Shown piece after piece: positions 7,878 to 16,336 of a stretch of DNA of 64,000 nucleotides. The position numbers and the translations under genes were made by a program. The notes below the pieces were generated by a model. The model saw only the letters and a program-made list of their open reading frames with translations. It was not told the DNA's origin and made no database searches. Within the stretch, counting starts at the first letter, position 1; every line of letters starts with the position of its first letter. The DNA is from Leptospirillum sp037442005 (GTDB taxonomy: Bacteria > Nitrospirota > Leptospirillia > Leptospirillales > Leptospirillaceae). The stretch is from positions 1-64,000 of the forward strand of contig JBBIRA010000001.1 of NCBI GenBank assembly GCA_037442005.1. Direction: 5' to 3'.

Positions 7878-10004
7878 ATGAGGTCAGCCCAAAAACAATC
7901 CCCCTTCTTGCAGGGAAATTCCTTCCGCTATCAGTGGTTTCTTTTTCCTTTCTTACTTCTGGTGTTGATCTTCTTTCCGTTTTCCGTCCTTGAGGCCGCT
8001 CAAACAGGCCAACCTGTTTTGCGGACGGTTCTGGTTCTTTTTTCAGGTCAAGGCTTGCGGGCCGATAAGAATGAATTTTGGAACGACTGGAATTTTCCCT
8101 TGAACTATCTGGGGTTCAAAGCCCGATACTGGAATCTCAACAAGGAACCTCCTCCCACAGGGGATCTCGGGTCGTATCGCGCGATTGTGATGGTTCTTTC
8201 CGGGGAGAAGGGAGATCCGGCCGTTCTGTGGTCTTTTCTCGACCGGGTAACAAAGGAAAAAAAACGTCTGCTGATTCTCGGTGACCTGCCTTCTCATGAA
8301 AATGATGGACCGGCAAAAGAGATTGAACGGCGGACCCTGGGGCGGATGGGGTTAAGAAGGGAAGGTCGTTGGGTAAGACAGGGGCTGCGCTATGCGGTTC
8401 TCAACCGGAAAATGGTGGCATTTGAGGAGCCTCCTCCGCCATTGCCTCCAGTGTTTCGTCCGCTGACGAGTCTGGATCCTAAAAACCGGGTCTGGATCGG
8501 GGTCCGAAGCGATGCACATGGCAATCGGGGAATTGTCAGCACATTCGTTGTGACCGGATCATTCGGGGGGATTGCCCTCGATCCGTTTTTAACCCGTGAC
8601 TCCCCTCTCTCACCGGAGCAGCAGGGCTGGATCATCAACCCGTTCCGGTTTTTGGAAGAGTCACTGAATGGACGCTCGACGCCCCGAATGGATCTGACCA
8701 GTATTAACGGGAACCGGATTTTTTATTCCCAGATTGATGGCGATGGTTTTGAGACCCTGTCTCGATATCGGGAAGGCCAGATGTGCGGACAGGTGTTTTA
8801 TCACGAGATTTTAAAGCGCTATCCTCTTCCATTCACCGCCTCGATTATTACAAGCCAGGTCGATCCGCAATACGAGGGAAGTGCCCAGCGTGTGCGCTGG
8901 GCAAAGAGGATTTATTCTCTGCCGAATGTGGAGGCGGGAAGCCATACCTTCAGCCATCCTTTTTATTGGGTGCCCACCGCGGTTCAGCGGGCGGAAGGGC
9001 CTGTTCACATTCATGTGCCCGGTTACCATTTCAACTTGCATCAGGAAATCAACGGGTCCCTTGACTGGATGAACCGTTTTGTGATGCCTCCGGGAAAAAA
9101 AGTCATGCTGTTTCAGTGGAGCGGGAATACCCGACCCGGCGAAGATGCCCTCCGTCTCGTTTACGACTATCCTGTTCTCAATCTCAACGGATCAGACTCC
9201 CGTCTGGACAAGAAACATCCTTCCTATCTCAATGTCTTTCCCTACTATCGCCAGGTGGGACCCTATGTTCAGTATTTTAACAGTGATGCCAATGAATTTA
9301 TTCTGACAGATGACTGGAAGGGGCCGTTCTTTGCCTATGAGAATATCATTCAGACGTTTCAGAAGACGGAGCGTCCCCGTCAGGTTGATCCGATCAATGT
9401 GTACCTCCATTTCTATAGCGGTCAGAAAGAGGCTTCCATTCGTGCGGTCAGGGATGTTCTCGATTGGGTCCTGACGCAACGGTTGACTCCGATGTTCTCC
9501 TCTGATTTCGTCAGGGTGGAGAAGGGGTTTATTGCCGCCAGGATTCAGGAAGGGGTATCGGGAAAAAAGACATATTGGACTATTTCCCGATTCGGCAGGG
9601 ATACAACGGTGCGTTTCGATCATGCACAACACCTGTTCCCGGACCTGAAAAGATCCAGCGCCGTTATTGGATACAGACATAAAAACGGGTCTTTATATCT
9701 CTATCTGGCACCCGGCGACCGGGCCACTATTTTTCTGTCCCACAGGAAGCCCTCTGTTCCTGTAATCCGTTCTGCCACGGGATACGTTTCGATGACACGC
9801 AGCCAGGATTCGTTCGCCATTGTGTATCATGGCTGGGAGGCGGGGAGTTCCCTGGTCATCGGAAACCTTCCACCCGGGATCCGGATGCGCCGATCCCCCT
9901 GTCCAAGTGGAGATCATTGCACCCTTCGGTCCGGCTCTTCGGGCAATCTCAGGGTTCGAAACCTCAAATCAGATATTCCGATAACCATTGAAGCGGTTCG
10001 ATGA
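7878..10004 (+). CDS. pelA: PelA-like polysaccharide deacetylase (hydrolase domain absent)
   Basis: The product is 708 residues with an N-terminal signal (PFLLLVLIFFPFSVLEAA). Residues 48-260 resemble the flavodoxin/reductase-like middle region of Pseudomonas PelA (LNYLGF at 75-80). Residues 280-560 hold the carbohydrate-esterase-4-like deacetylase: QIDGDGF gives D287 and D289, and GSHTFSH gives H356 and H360, the expected metal-binding Asp-His-His pattern. The last ~130 residues are beta-rich. PelA removes acetyl groups from the GalNAc-rich Pel polymer in the periplasm. The glycoside-hydrolase domain that starts canonical PelA is missing here and is encoded at 13994-14848. It overlaps the next gene by ATGA. 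Confidence 0.85.
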   Translation: MRSAQKQSPFLQGNSFRYQWFLFPFLLLVLIFFPFSVLEAAQTGQPVLRTVLVLFSGQGLRADKNEFWNDWNFPLNYLGFKARYWNLNKEPPPTGDLGSYRAIVMVLSGEKGDPAVLWSFLDRVTKEKKRLLILGDLPSHENDGPAKEIERRTLGRMGLRREGRWVRQGLRYAVLNRKMVAFEEPPPPLPPVFRPLTSLDPKNRVWIGVRSDAHGNRGIVSTFVVTGSFGGIALDPFLTRDSPLSPEQQGWIINPFRFLEESLNGRSTPRMDLTSINGNRIFYSQIDGDGFETLSRYREGQMCGQVFYHEILKRYPLPFTASIITSQVDPQYEGSAQRVRWAKRIYSLPNVEAGSHTFSHPFYWVPTAVQRAEGPVHIHVPGYHFNLHQEINGSLDWMNRFVMPPGKKVMLFQWSGNTRPGEDALRLVYDYPVLNLNGSDSRLDKKHPSYLNVFPYYRQVGPYVQYFNSDANEFILTDDWKGPFFAYENIIQTFQKTERPRQVDPINVYLHFYSGQKEASIRAVRDVLDWVLTQRLTPMFSSDFVRVEKGFIAARIQEGVSGKKTYWTISRFGRDTTVRFDHAQHLFPDLKRSSAVIGYRHKNGSLYLYLAPGDRATIFLSHRKPSVPVIRSATGYVSMTRSQDSFAIVYHGWEAGSSLVIGNLPPGIRMRRSPCPSGDHCTLRSGSSGNLRVRNLKSDIPITIEAVR

Positions 10005-12013
10005 ATATCCGCTCTGTATGGATCTGGATTTTTTTTTCCGTTGTCCTGGTTTCTGGCCTTTTTTTTATCCCGACCCGCTCGGAATATATTCGCCTGGCGG
10101 TCGCTTCCCATGAGTATGATCGGGCTCATCGTCTACTGAAGCCCTACCTGTCTCCTCGCCAGCCGCCTCTCTGGGCGCTTTCCCTGGGAGCTGAGGTTGA
10201 GGTTCGCCGGGGGTACCCTGAAAGAGCGGCGCAATACCTTGAACGGTTATTAAAAAAGACACCTCTGGATAATAAAATGCGGGCAGATCTGGCCCGTCTC
10301 TATCTCAGTATGAACGAGCCCAGGCGGGCACTTCTGCATTTTGCCTATCTGGCCCGGGAGCAGAAAATTGACCTCCAGACATTTCATGAGGTTGTCCGGG
10401 TGGAAGATCTGCTGAACAAAAACCGGTCGGTTATTGCGCTTTATCATCAGATGCTGAAGAAGGCACCGGCGTCTCCTTCCCTCTGGAATGAGCTTGTCGA
10501 GTATGACAAGGCTTCAGGAAATCTCCTTGATGAGAAAAAAACGCTGGAAGAGCTTCTTTCCCGGAACCCTCATCGTGAGGACTACCTCCGGGAGATCATC
10601 GCGATGGATTATTCCCTCGGAGACTACCGTGGGGTTGTTTCGAAAATTCAGCAACTGGTTGCCCTTCACGGAAACATGGGAGGGGATCTTGAAGACGGGA
10701 TTCGTTCCTTTATGCATCTTGGAAAAGGGATTGAAGCGTTTCTTCTCTACCAGAAGTTGAAAAATGATGTGTCTTCACGTGATGCCCTGGAAGGAGTGGC
10801 CTGGATTTTCTATCACCATCACTACGAAACGCTGTCCCTGTCTGTTTTTGATGATCTGGTCCGCCGTTATCCCATGGATCGCCGGTATCGGGACGATCAG
10901 GTCTGGCTTTCAGAAAAGCTTGGCTGGTTTTCCCGATCCCGAAAAGCCATTCTGGCTGAAGGTCGCCATGGTCTGGACCGTCCGGAAAATGTTCGGATCC
11001 GCATTTTGGATCTTGAAACACGATTCCACCGGCAGGGAAAAGCCCAACAAGATCTTCTGACCTGGATGGGCGAGACCGGTGCTTCTCTTTCCGTCCTGAA
11101 CCTTTATATCGATTTTTCCAAGGACCAGAATCATCTCCCGCTGGCCATCAGCCTCCTCCGGCAAGCGAATTCTCTTTATCCGGGCCGGGAGGATCTGCAA
11201 ATGGAACTGGGTACTTTCTATGCCTGGAACAACGAGCCGGGAAAAGCGGGATCAATGTTTCTGTCTGAGTCTCTCTCTCATGATCAGGGACGCGAACGCC
11301 TTCTTCTGGCGGAGAAGAATTTCGAAGATGGCAATCGGAATGGTTCGGCGAAAGGAGTGCTGTTCCGGGTGGTTTTTCAGGATGGTCCCCAGGACTATCT
11401 GAATGATCTCGAACATCTGTTCCAGCTTTACAAAGAGTCTTCAGACCGGGGAGGTTTATCCCTTCTTTCCCGGGCGGCCAACCGTTTTCCTGAACATTTT
11501 TCTTCTCAGGAGGTGATGATTGCCCAGGAAGAGGTCTGGGCGAAAAAGATTCGCCCGGCAAAGAGGGAGATCGATCATCTGATCTCGGCTTTTCCCACAA
11601 ACAGGGCGCTTTTGTTTGTCGCTTCCTCATGGTTTTCTGATCTGGGCGACCCTGACCTGTCCCTTCCGTATGACTGGAAACTTTACCGGATGATTCCTTC
11701 CGATCCAATGGGGGTGGCCCTTCTGATCAAACATCTCCGTTGGTCAGGGCACGAGCGCCAGGTCCCGAGTCTTTCCCGGCAGTTGTTGGTCCTCGACCCG
11801 CAAAATCCCCTTGCATTGTCGTATCTGGCCAATGACCGTTATTCCCGGGGGCATTACAGGGAGTCGATCCGGTACTTCAGAAAACTGTTGGCATTGGGGG
11901 CGATCCGCCAGAAGGATCTGTACCACCTTGCCCGGGCTTATGATCAGATCGGAAACAGAAAAATGGCCGTCTTTTATTACAGGTCTGCGCTGAGGCGGCT
12001 TGATGCCTTGTAA
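10001..12013 (+). CDS. pelB: PelB-like TPR scaffold, inner-membrane anchored (N-terminal half of PelB)
   Basis: The product is 670 residues. A single N-terminal membrane segment (VWIWIFFSVVLVSGLFFIP) is followed by TPR/alpha-solenoid repeats along the whole length, for example RAAQYLERLLKKTPLDNKMR and ALSYLANDRYSRGHYRESIR. It matches the anchor and TPR part of Pseudomonas PelB, a periplasmic scaffold that binds PelA and guides the polymer to the outer-membrane pore. The beta-barrel is absent and lies in the next gene. It starts within the pelA stop and overlaps the following gene by 11 bp. Confidence 0.82.
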   Translation: MNIRSVWIWIFFSVVLVSGLFFIPTRSEYIRLAVASHEYDRAHRLLKPYLSPRQPPLWALSLGAEVEVRRGYPERAAQYLERLLKKTPLDNKMRADLARLYLSMNEPRRALLHFAYLAREQKIDLQTFHEVVRVEDLLNKNRSVIALYHQMLKKAPASPSLWNELVEYDKASGNLLDEKKTLEELLSRNPHREDYLREIIAMDYSLGDYRGVVSKIQQLVALHGNMGGDLEDGIRSFMHLGKGIEAFLLYQKLKNDVSSRDALEGVAWIFYHHHYETLSLSVFDDLVRRYPMDRRYRDDQVWLSEKLGWFSRSRKAILAEGRHGLDRPENVRIRILDLETRFHRQGKAQQDLLTWMGETGASLSVLNLYIDFSKDQNHLPLAISLLRQANSLYPGREDLQMELGTFYAWNNEPGKAGSMFLSESLSHDQGRERLLLAEKNFEDGNRNGSAKGVLFRVVFQDGPQDYLNDLEHLFQLYKESSDRGGLSLLSRAANRFPEHFSSQEVMIAQEEVWAKKIRPAKREIDHLISAFPTNRALLFVASSWFSDLGDPDLSLPYDWKLYRMIPSDPMGVALLIKHLRWSGHERQVPSLSRQLLVLDPQNPLALSYLANDRYSRGHYRESIRYFRKLLALGAIRQKDLYHLARAYDQIGNRKMAVFYYRSALRRLDAL

Positions 12014-13424
12014 TCGTACGCAGCGGATCCTTTGGGCCGCCTTCTTTCTCCTGTGCTCTCTGGGAGTGGTTCCGGAGGGGAGCGCGGCTCCGGTTCCGCC
12101 AAAGAAAGAGCCACAAGCCAACAAACACGTTCAAGAGAAGATCAAGATTTTTCTCCACCTGGGTCTCCTCCGGCAGGCGCTACTCTTGTCCCGGCAATAT
12201 CTTTCGGACCATCCGGATGACAGGGAGGGCTACTATCTTCTGGCCAGCGCCACATTCAAATCCGGGAACGCCAACAGAGCCCTGGCGGTTCTTGATCATG
12301 GACTCCTTCTTTTTCCGGGAGATGAAGATCTCCTGTATTTGAAGGCAACTATCCTGATGGGGGAGAAACACTATGGTCGCGCCCGTACTATTTTATTGTT
12401 TCTATACAAAAAACATCCGAATGATCGGGGAATTCAGCAGGATTTAAATGAAACGCTTGTCAAAAGCGGTCTTGTCGAGCCGAATCAGATTCTGTCCACC
12501 AATTTCCTGCAGGCCACGGCAACCCAGCCCCCCCCCTCGCCTTCCATGTTACTCTTACCGACGCTGTCTCAGTGGAAACTCTCAAGTAATGTCTATTCCT
12601 TGCTTTATCCCGGGGGAACCTCACTGGTGGTGGATACACGGTTATCCACGCCAATGGAGGGAGAGAGCCGGTTCTTTACCGGAAGAACCGAATACCTCGG
12701 ATATTCCAGTGACTTCGGGAATGGAACGAATGCCTTCACCTATGCCGGGACAGAACTTTCTCTCGGAGAAGGCACCCATGTGGTTCTTGAAGCGGGCGAT
12801 ACCAGCGTTCGTCCGTCTGCGGGGCTTTATGGACGGATCGACAAGGTGGCCGGACCGTTGTCCGTCTCACTGCAAGGGTTCGGGAACATGGTCTGGGGGG
12901 ATTTCGGGGAAAGTATTGCTCAAAATGGTGTCGAGAATGGCATGGTTGCCACCGCTTCCTACCAGCTTCTCCCCAGACTGGGATTTTCAGCGGAGTACTG
13001 GTATTTTGACTACTTTCTGGAAAATGGGCAGATTCCTTATGGAAGCCTTCACAACACGACGGGGATGTTTGACCTGAACCTTGCGCATATTCCCCAATTG
13101 GATCTGGTGGGAGGATATGATTCCTGGACGGAGATGTCTCCTCCGGACATTGCGGGCAGAGTGCCCATTTTGCCTGAGCAACGTTATTTTCTGTTGGGGA
13201 TTTCGTTTGAAAAACAGTATGAGTCCCTATGGACGGTTACGGGGGAGTTCGGGGGATATGATGATATTTACCTTCATCTGGCTTCGTATGAAACGTCAGC
13301 GGGGATTTCGTATCAGCTGGGCCCCCGCTGGCAATTTTACTCCAATGGCTATTATTTTAACCAGTCGACGCTCGTTTCCGGTTCTGTGGAATCCTTTATG
13401 GGGGGATTCCAGTTCTGGTTTTAA
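12003..13424 (+). CDS. pelB: PelB-like outer-membrane porin with short TPR region (C-terminal half of PelB)
   Basis: The product is 473 residues. The N-terminus is a signal peptide ending near EGSAAP. Residues 40-160 are TPR-like (FLHLGLLRQALLLSRQYLSD). After a Pro-rich linker (QPPPSPS) residues 190-473 show alternating beta-strand character and end in GGFQFWF, a BAM signal. This corresponds to the C-terminal TPRs and 16-strand porin of Pseudomonas PelB; the two split products together (1143 residues) are about the size of canonical PelB. A run of nine C (12528-12536) encodes the linker. ATG 12003 was preferred to TTG 12000, with GAGG upstream. Confidence 0.82.
   Translation: MPCNRTQRILWAAFFLLCSLGVVPEGSAAPVPPKKEPQANKHVQEKIKIFLHLGLLRQALLLSRQYLSDHPDDREGYYLLASATFKSGNANRALAVLDHGLLLFPGDEDLLYLKATILMGEKHYGRARTILLFLYKKHPNDRGIQQDLNETLVKSGLVEPNQILSTNFLQATATQPPPSPSMLLLPTLSQWKLSSNVYSLLYPGGTSLVVDTRLSTPMEGESRFFTGRTEYLGYSSDFGNGTNAFTYAGTELSLGEGTHVVLEAGDTSVRPSAGLYGRIDKVAGPLSVSLQGFGNMVWGDFGESIAQNGVENGMVATASYQLLPRLGFSAEYWYFDYFLENGQIPYGSLHNTTGMFDLNLAHIPQLDLVGGYDSWTEMSPPDIAGRVPILPEQRYFLLGISFEKQYESLWTVTGEFGGYDDIYLHLASYETSAGISYQLGPRWQFYSNGYYFNQSTLVSGSVESFMGGFQFWF
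12528..12536 (+). repeat. C9 homopolymer inside the PelB porin gene
   Basis: Nine consecutive C encode PPP in the linker between the TPR and barrel regions. Slippage of one base would truncate the barrel, so the tract could be a contingency locus or a sequencing-error hotspot. Confidence 0.6.
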
Positions 13425-13445
13425 TCTTTAACAAGAGGAGTTGAT

Positions 13446-13997
13446 GTGAAGGGACCTGTTTCCGGGGCTTTTTTCTTCACCGTATTGTTCCTGTCGGTTT
13501 GTTTTCTTTCATCCTGCGAGACGGTTCCGGCTGACTACCAGGCGTCGAATACCGATCTTTCCTCTCTGAAGGTGGTTGTTTTACCATTCAGGAACCTGAC
13601 AACGACTCCGGATGCAGGGAAGGCCGTAACCGCCCTGTTTGCCTCGGATCTATTGATTCGTCATCCATTTACGCTTCTTCCACTTTCCCGTCAGGAGGCT
13701 ATTTCCAGTCTCTTTTCTGACCAGTCCCTCTCCGCGCAAACGCGTGCCACTCTGAAATCGGAGGGTGGGGATGCGGCGCTAACCGGTGTTGTCTCTGAGT
13801 TCAATTACGAGGTGGGGGGATCGACAAGACCTGTGGTGGCTCTTTCCTGGTCTCTCATTTCGTTGCAAACGGGGAGGATTCTCTGGTCGGCGAATACATC
13901 CCGGATGGGATCGTGTTTCTGGACCTGCCGGGAAACGGTTTCCGGACTGGCGAGCAATCTGATCGACGAACAGGTTCGAAAGATCGTCAGGAAGTGA
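13446..13997 (+). CDS. pelC: PelC-like outer-membrane lipoprotein
   Basis: The product is 183 residues (Pseudomonas PelC is about 172). The signal ends in the lipobox LSSC with the lipidated Cys at position 24. The mature domain has the LPFRNLTTTPDAGKAV pattern of PelC/CsgG-like lipoproteins that form a ring on the periplasmic side of the outer membrane around the PelB porin. The GTG start has AGAGGAG five bases upstream. The position after the pelB pieces follows the canonical pel order. The last four bases overlap the next gene. Confidence 0.82.
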   Translation: MKGPVSGAFFFTVLFLSVCFLSSCETVPADYQASNTDLSSLKVVVLPFRNLTTTPDAGKAVTALFASDLLIRHPFTLLPLSRQEAISSLFSDQSLSAQTRATLKSEGGDAALTGVVSEFNYEVGGSTRPVVALSWSLISLQTGRILWSANTSRMGSCFWTCRETVSGLASNLIDEQVRKIVRK

Positions 13998-14848
13998 GAA
14001 CGGGTTGCCGTCTCCGGTCCCTTCTGGTGGTTATGGCGGTTCTTCTGGGAGCCGGATGCACGGGTGGGCGCTCTCTCCCTGAGGGAACACCCTCATCCTA
14101 TGCCGTCTACTATGGGGATCGTCCCCTTTACCAGCGTCTTGACCAGTATGATTGGGTCATTGTTCCGGATACGGTGGCTCCGGAGCGACATTCCCGGACG
14201 CGATTCTTTGCCTATCTGTCGATCGGGGAAGTCGATCAGGGTGGAAAGATGGAAAAAGCCCTTCAAAAACAGTTGGGGCAGAAGGGGTTTCGCAAGGTGG
14301 TTCTGGACAAAAACCAGGTCTGGCATTCATGGGTTTCAGATATGCGAAATCCCGTTTATTCCCGCCTGTTGAGAGAACGCATCGCAAGAGATGTCCGGTC
14401 GGGGTTTGGGGGGATTTTCTTCGATACGGTCGACTCTCCGCTTGAGTACCGTCGGGTACACCCGGGACAATCCCGAGGACTTAAAACCGCTCTGGTCCGC
14501 TTTATTCAAACGATTCACCGGGACTATCCGGGGATCAAGCTGATCCTGAACAGGGGATTTGAAATTCTCCCAGCGGTGGCTCCCGATTTGTCCGGAGTTC
14601 TGTTTGAGGATTTTTGCTCGAGGTATGATGATCAAAGCCATCGCTATCTCCGGGTTTCAGAGGCAGACAGGGAATCAGGGCTCGCATGGATCCGGCGCGC
14701 CCGACGCATTCACCCGGGACTTGTTGCCCTGTCACTGGATTATGGTGATCCCAAGGACAGGCCGTTAAAAGAGAAGTGTCGCAAAATGGCCTTTGACGCC
14801 GGGCTGATCCCCTATTTTTCGGACAGGAATCTCTATGAAACACCCTGA
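13994..14848 (+). CDS. PelA hydrolase domain as a separate lipoprotein (endo-alpha-1,4-polygalactosaminidase type)
   Basis: The product is 284 residues. The GTG start overlaps the pelC stop and gives a short lipoprotein-like signal (LLVVMAVLLGAGC, Cys 22). The rest matches the TIM-barrel hydrolase domain that begins canonical PelA (GH114/GH166-type): YAVYYGDRPLYQRLDQYDWV at the start, GGIFFDTVDSP near residue 142 and GVLFEDF with an acidic residue near 204 that aligns with the catalytic Glu of PelA. It would cleave Pel in the periplasm or at the outer membrane. The separate, lipidated form and its place between pelC and pelD are unusual. The membrane in which it resides is uncertain. Confidence 0.8.
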   Translation: MRTGCRLRSLLVVMAVLLGAGCTGGRSLPEGTPSSYAVYYGDRPLYQRLDQYDWVIVPDTVAPERHSRTRFFAYLSIGEVDQGGKMEKALQKQLGQKGFRKVVLDKNQVWHSWVSDMRNPVYSRLLRERIARDVRSGFGGIFFDTVDSPLEYRRVHPGQSRGLKTALVRFIQTIHRDYPGIKLILNRGFEILPAVAPDLSGVLFEDFCSRYDDQSHRYLRVSEADRESGLAWIRRARRIHPGLVALSLDYGDPKDRPLKEKCRKMAFDAGLIPYFSDRNLYETP

Positions 14849-14893
14849 TCCGGATCAGCAGACACGTCCGCTCTTCCGGGAGGAGGCCGTTTC

Positions 14894-16336
14894 GTGTCCC
14901 GGGGGATAAGGAGAACGGGGAGCTTTATTCCCTATGCCGAGGCAGTCGGAGGGATCCTTATTCTGTCCGCGGGACTTTACTGGTACGCGGGGACGGAGAT
15001 TCTGGTCAATCCCCGATTCCACCCCTTTGAGATGGTCGTCCTCCTTGTTGCGGCCCGTTACGGTTTTTTGGCGGGAACGACCACGGCGATCATGGCTATC
15101 CTGACCTATTATGGAGTTCTTCTTTACCGGGATGGTCTGTCAAGCGTCTACCCCGCCGAGTTTTCCTTTTTATGGCCTTCGGTGTTCCTGTTTTCCGGGA
15201 TGGTGCTGGGAGAGTTTCACGATGATGACCGTCTGAAACTCACGGAGGCCCGCCGGCAGATCGACCGGGAACGCGAGCAGGTCCAGACCAGTATTGTGCG
15301 ACTCGAGGCACAGGAAAAGGCATTGTCTGAGCTTGAAAAACGCTTTTTACTCCAGCCGGAAACCGTCAGCACACTCTATGATGTGGGGCGTTCCATTAAT
15401 ATGGCCAACATGACAAGTCTTCCGATCGCCCTCTTGACGGGAATTGTCCGCTTTTCCCAGGTGGATGCGGCCAGCATCTATTGGAACAGGGGGGCTTTCT
15501 GGGAGCTTTCGGAGTCTGTGGGAACCGCTCACCGGGAGAAGCGGGTTCCCTTGACCGGGGGGATCTGGGGAATGGCCCTTCAGAAGAAGAAGATCATTCT
15601 GCTCAAATCCCTGATCGAATCACAACCGGAAAGGGACCACATTCAGGACTCCTCCGGAAAGCCTGTCTCCCAGCCGCTTTTTGCGATTCCGGTCCTGGGG
15701 CGCAAGGGCGAGGTCCGGATGATGATAACGATTGAACATATCCCGTTTGAGATGATGCTCCCCGAGCGTTTGCGTTTGCTTGAGATTATCGCAGACTGGG
15801 CATCCCATACCCTGGGAGAACTGGAAGAAAAGGAATCGGTCCATAAAAAGCTCCCCATCGATCCGCTGACGGGACTGTTCCAGAAGGCCTTTTTTTTCAG
15901 AAGAGCCAGGGAAGAACTCAAGAAAGCACAGCGCTACAGGCTGCCACTCTCTCTTCTCGAAATTGATTTCTATGCGGAGGACCCCAATAGCACCCTTCTT
16001 CTGGGCCATTCCTATCTTGAAGGATTACGGGATGTTCTTCCCCAGATCACGAGAGACACTGACGTGAATGGCACATCGGAGACAGGGGAAAAGCTCTGGA
16101 TCCTGTTGACCGTCACCGACAGGGATGGAGCGGAAATCGTGGCTGACCGGTTTCGGAGACTGTTTCTTGAAAGGCGAGTGCAAAATGCGGTGGAGAAGGT
16201 TGGTGTCCGGGCCCTGGTGACGAGTTTTTCTCCCCGGGAAGGGAATGATCTCACCCGTCTTGCCAACATGTTCATGGACCATCTGACTACGTTGGAAAGG
16301 GATCCTGCCAATGGGATTTTTGAAGCGACAACCTGA
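14894..16336 (+). CDS. pelD: PelD-like c-di-GMP receptor
   Basis: The product is 480 residues. Four transmembrane segments occupy residues 12-105, a coiled coil spans about 112-152, a GAF domain about 158-310 and a GGDEF-like domain about 322-475. The GGDEF active motif is degenerate (ETGEK at 396-400), so no cyclase activity is expected. An intact I-site RDTD lies at 387-390, and arginines at 421/422 sit where PelD has its second ligand-binding Arg. Known PelD proteins bind c-di-GMP and switch on Pel synthesis through PelF. The GTG start follows GGGAGGAGG by seven bases. It overlaps pelE by 26 bp. Confidence 0.87.
   Translation: MSRGIRRTGSFIPYAEAVGGILILSAGLYWYAGTEILVNPRFHPFEMVVLLVAARYGFLAGTTTAIMAILTYYGVLLYRDGLSSVYPAEFSFLWPSVFLFSGMVLGEFHDDDRLKLTEARRQIDREREQVQTSIVRLEAQEKALSELEKRFLLQPETVSTLYDVGRSINMANMTSLPIALLTGIVRFSQVDAASIYWNRGAFWELSESVGTAHREKRVPLTGGIWGMALQKKKIILLKSLIESQPERDHIQDSSGKPVSQPLFAIPVLGRKGEVRMMITIEHIPFEMMLPERLRLLEIIADWASHTLGELEEKESVHKKLPIDPLTGLFQKAFFFRRAREELKKAQRYRLPLSLLEIDFYAEDPNSTLLLGHSYLEGLRDVLPQITRDTDVNGTSETGEKLWILLTVTDRDGAEIVADRFRRLFLERRVQNAVEKVGVRALVTSFSPREGNDLTRLANMFMDHLTTLERDPANGIFEATT

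Noticed and set aside
9951..9966. GGTTCGAAACC resembling a tRNA T-arm
   Set aside because: It lies inside the pelA coding sequence, and no cloverleaf could be built around it.
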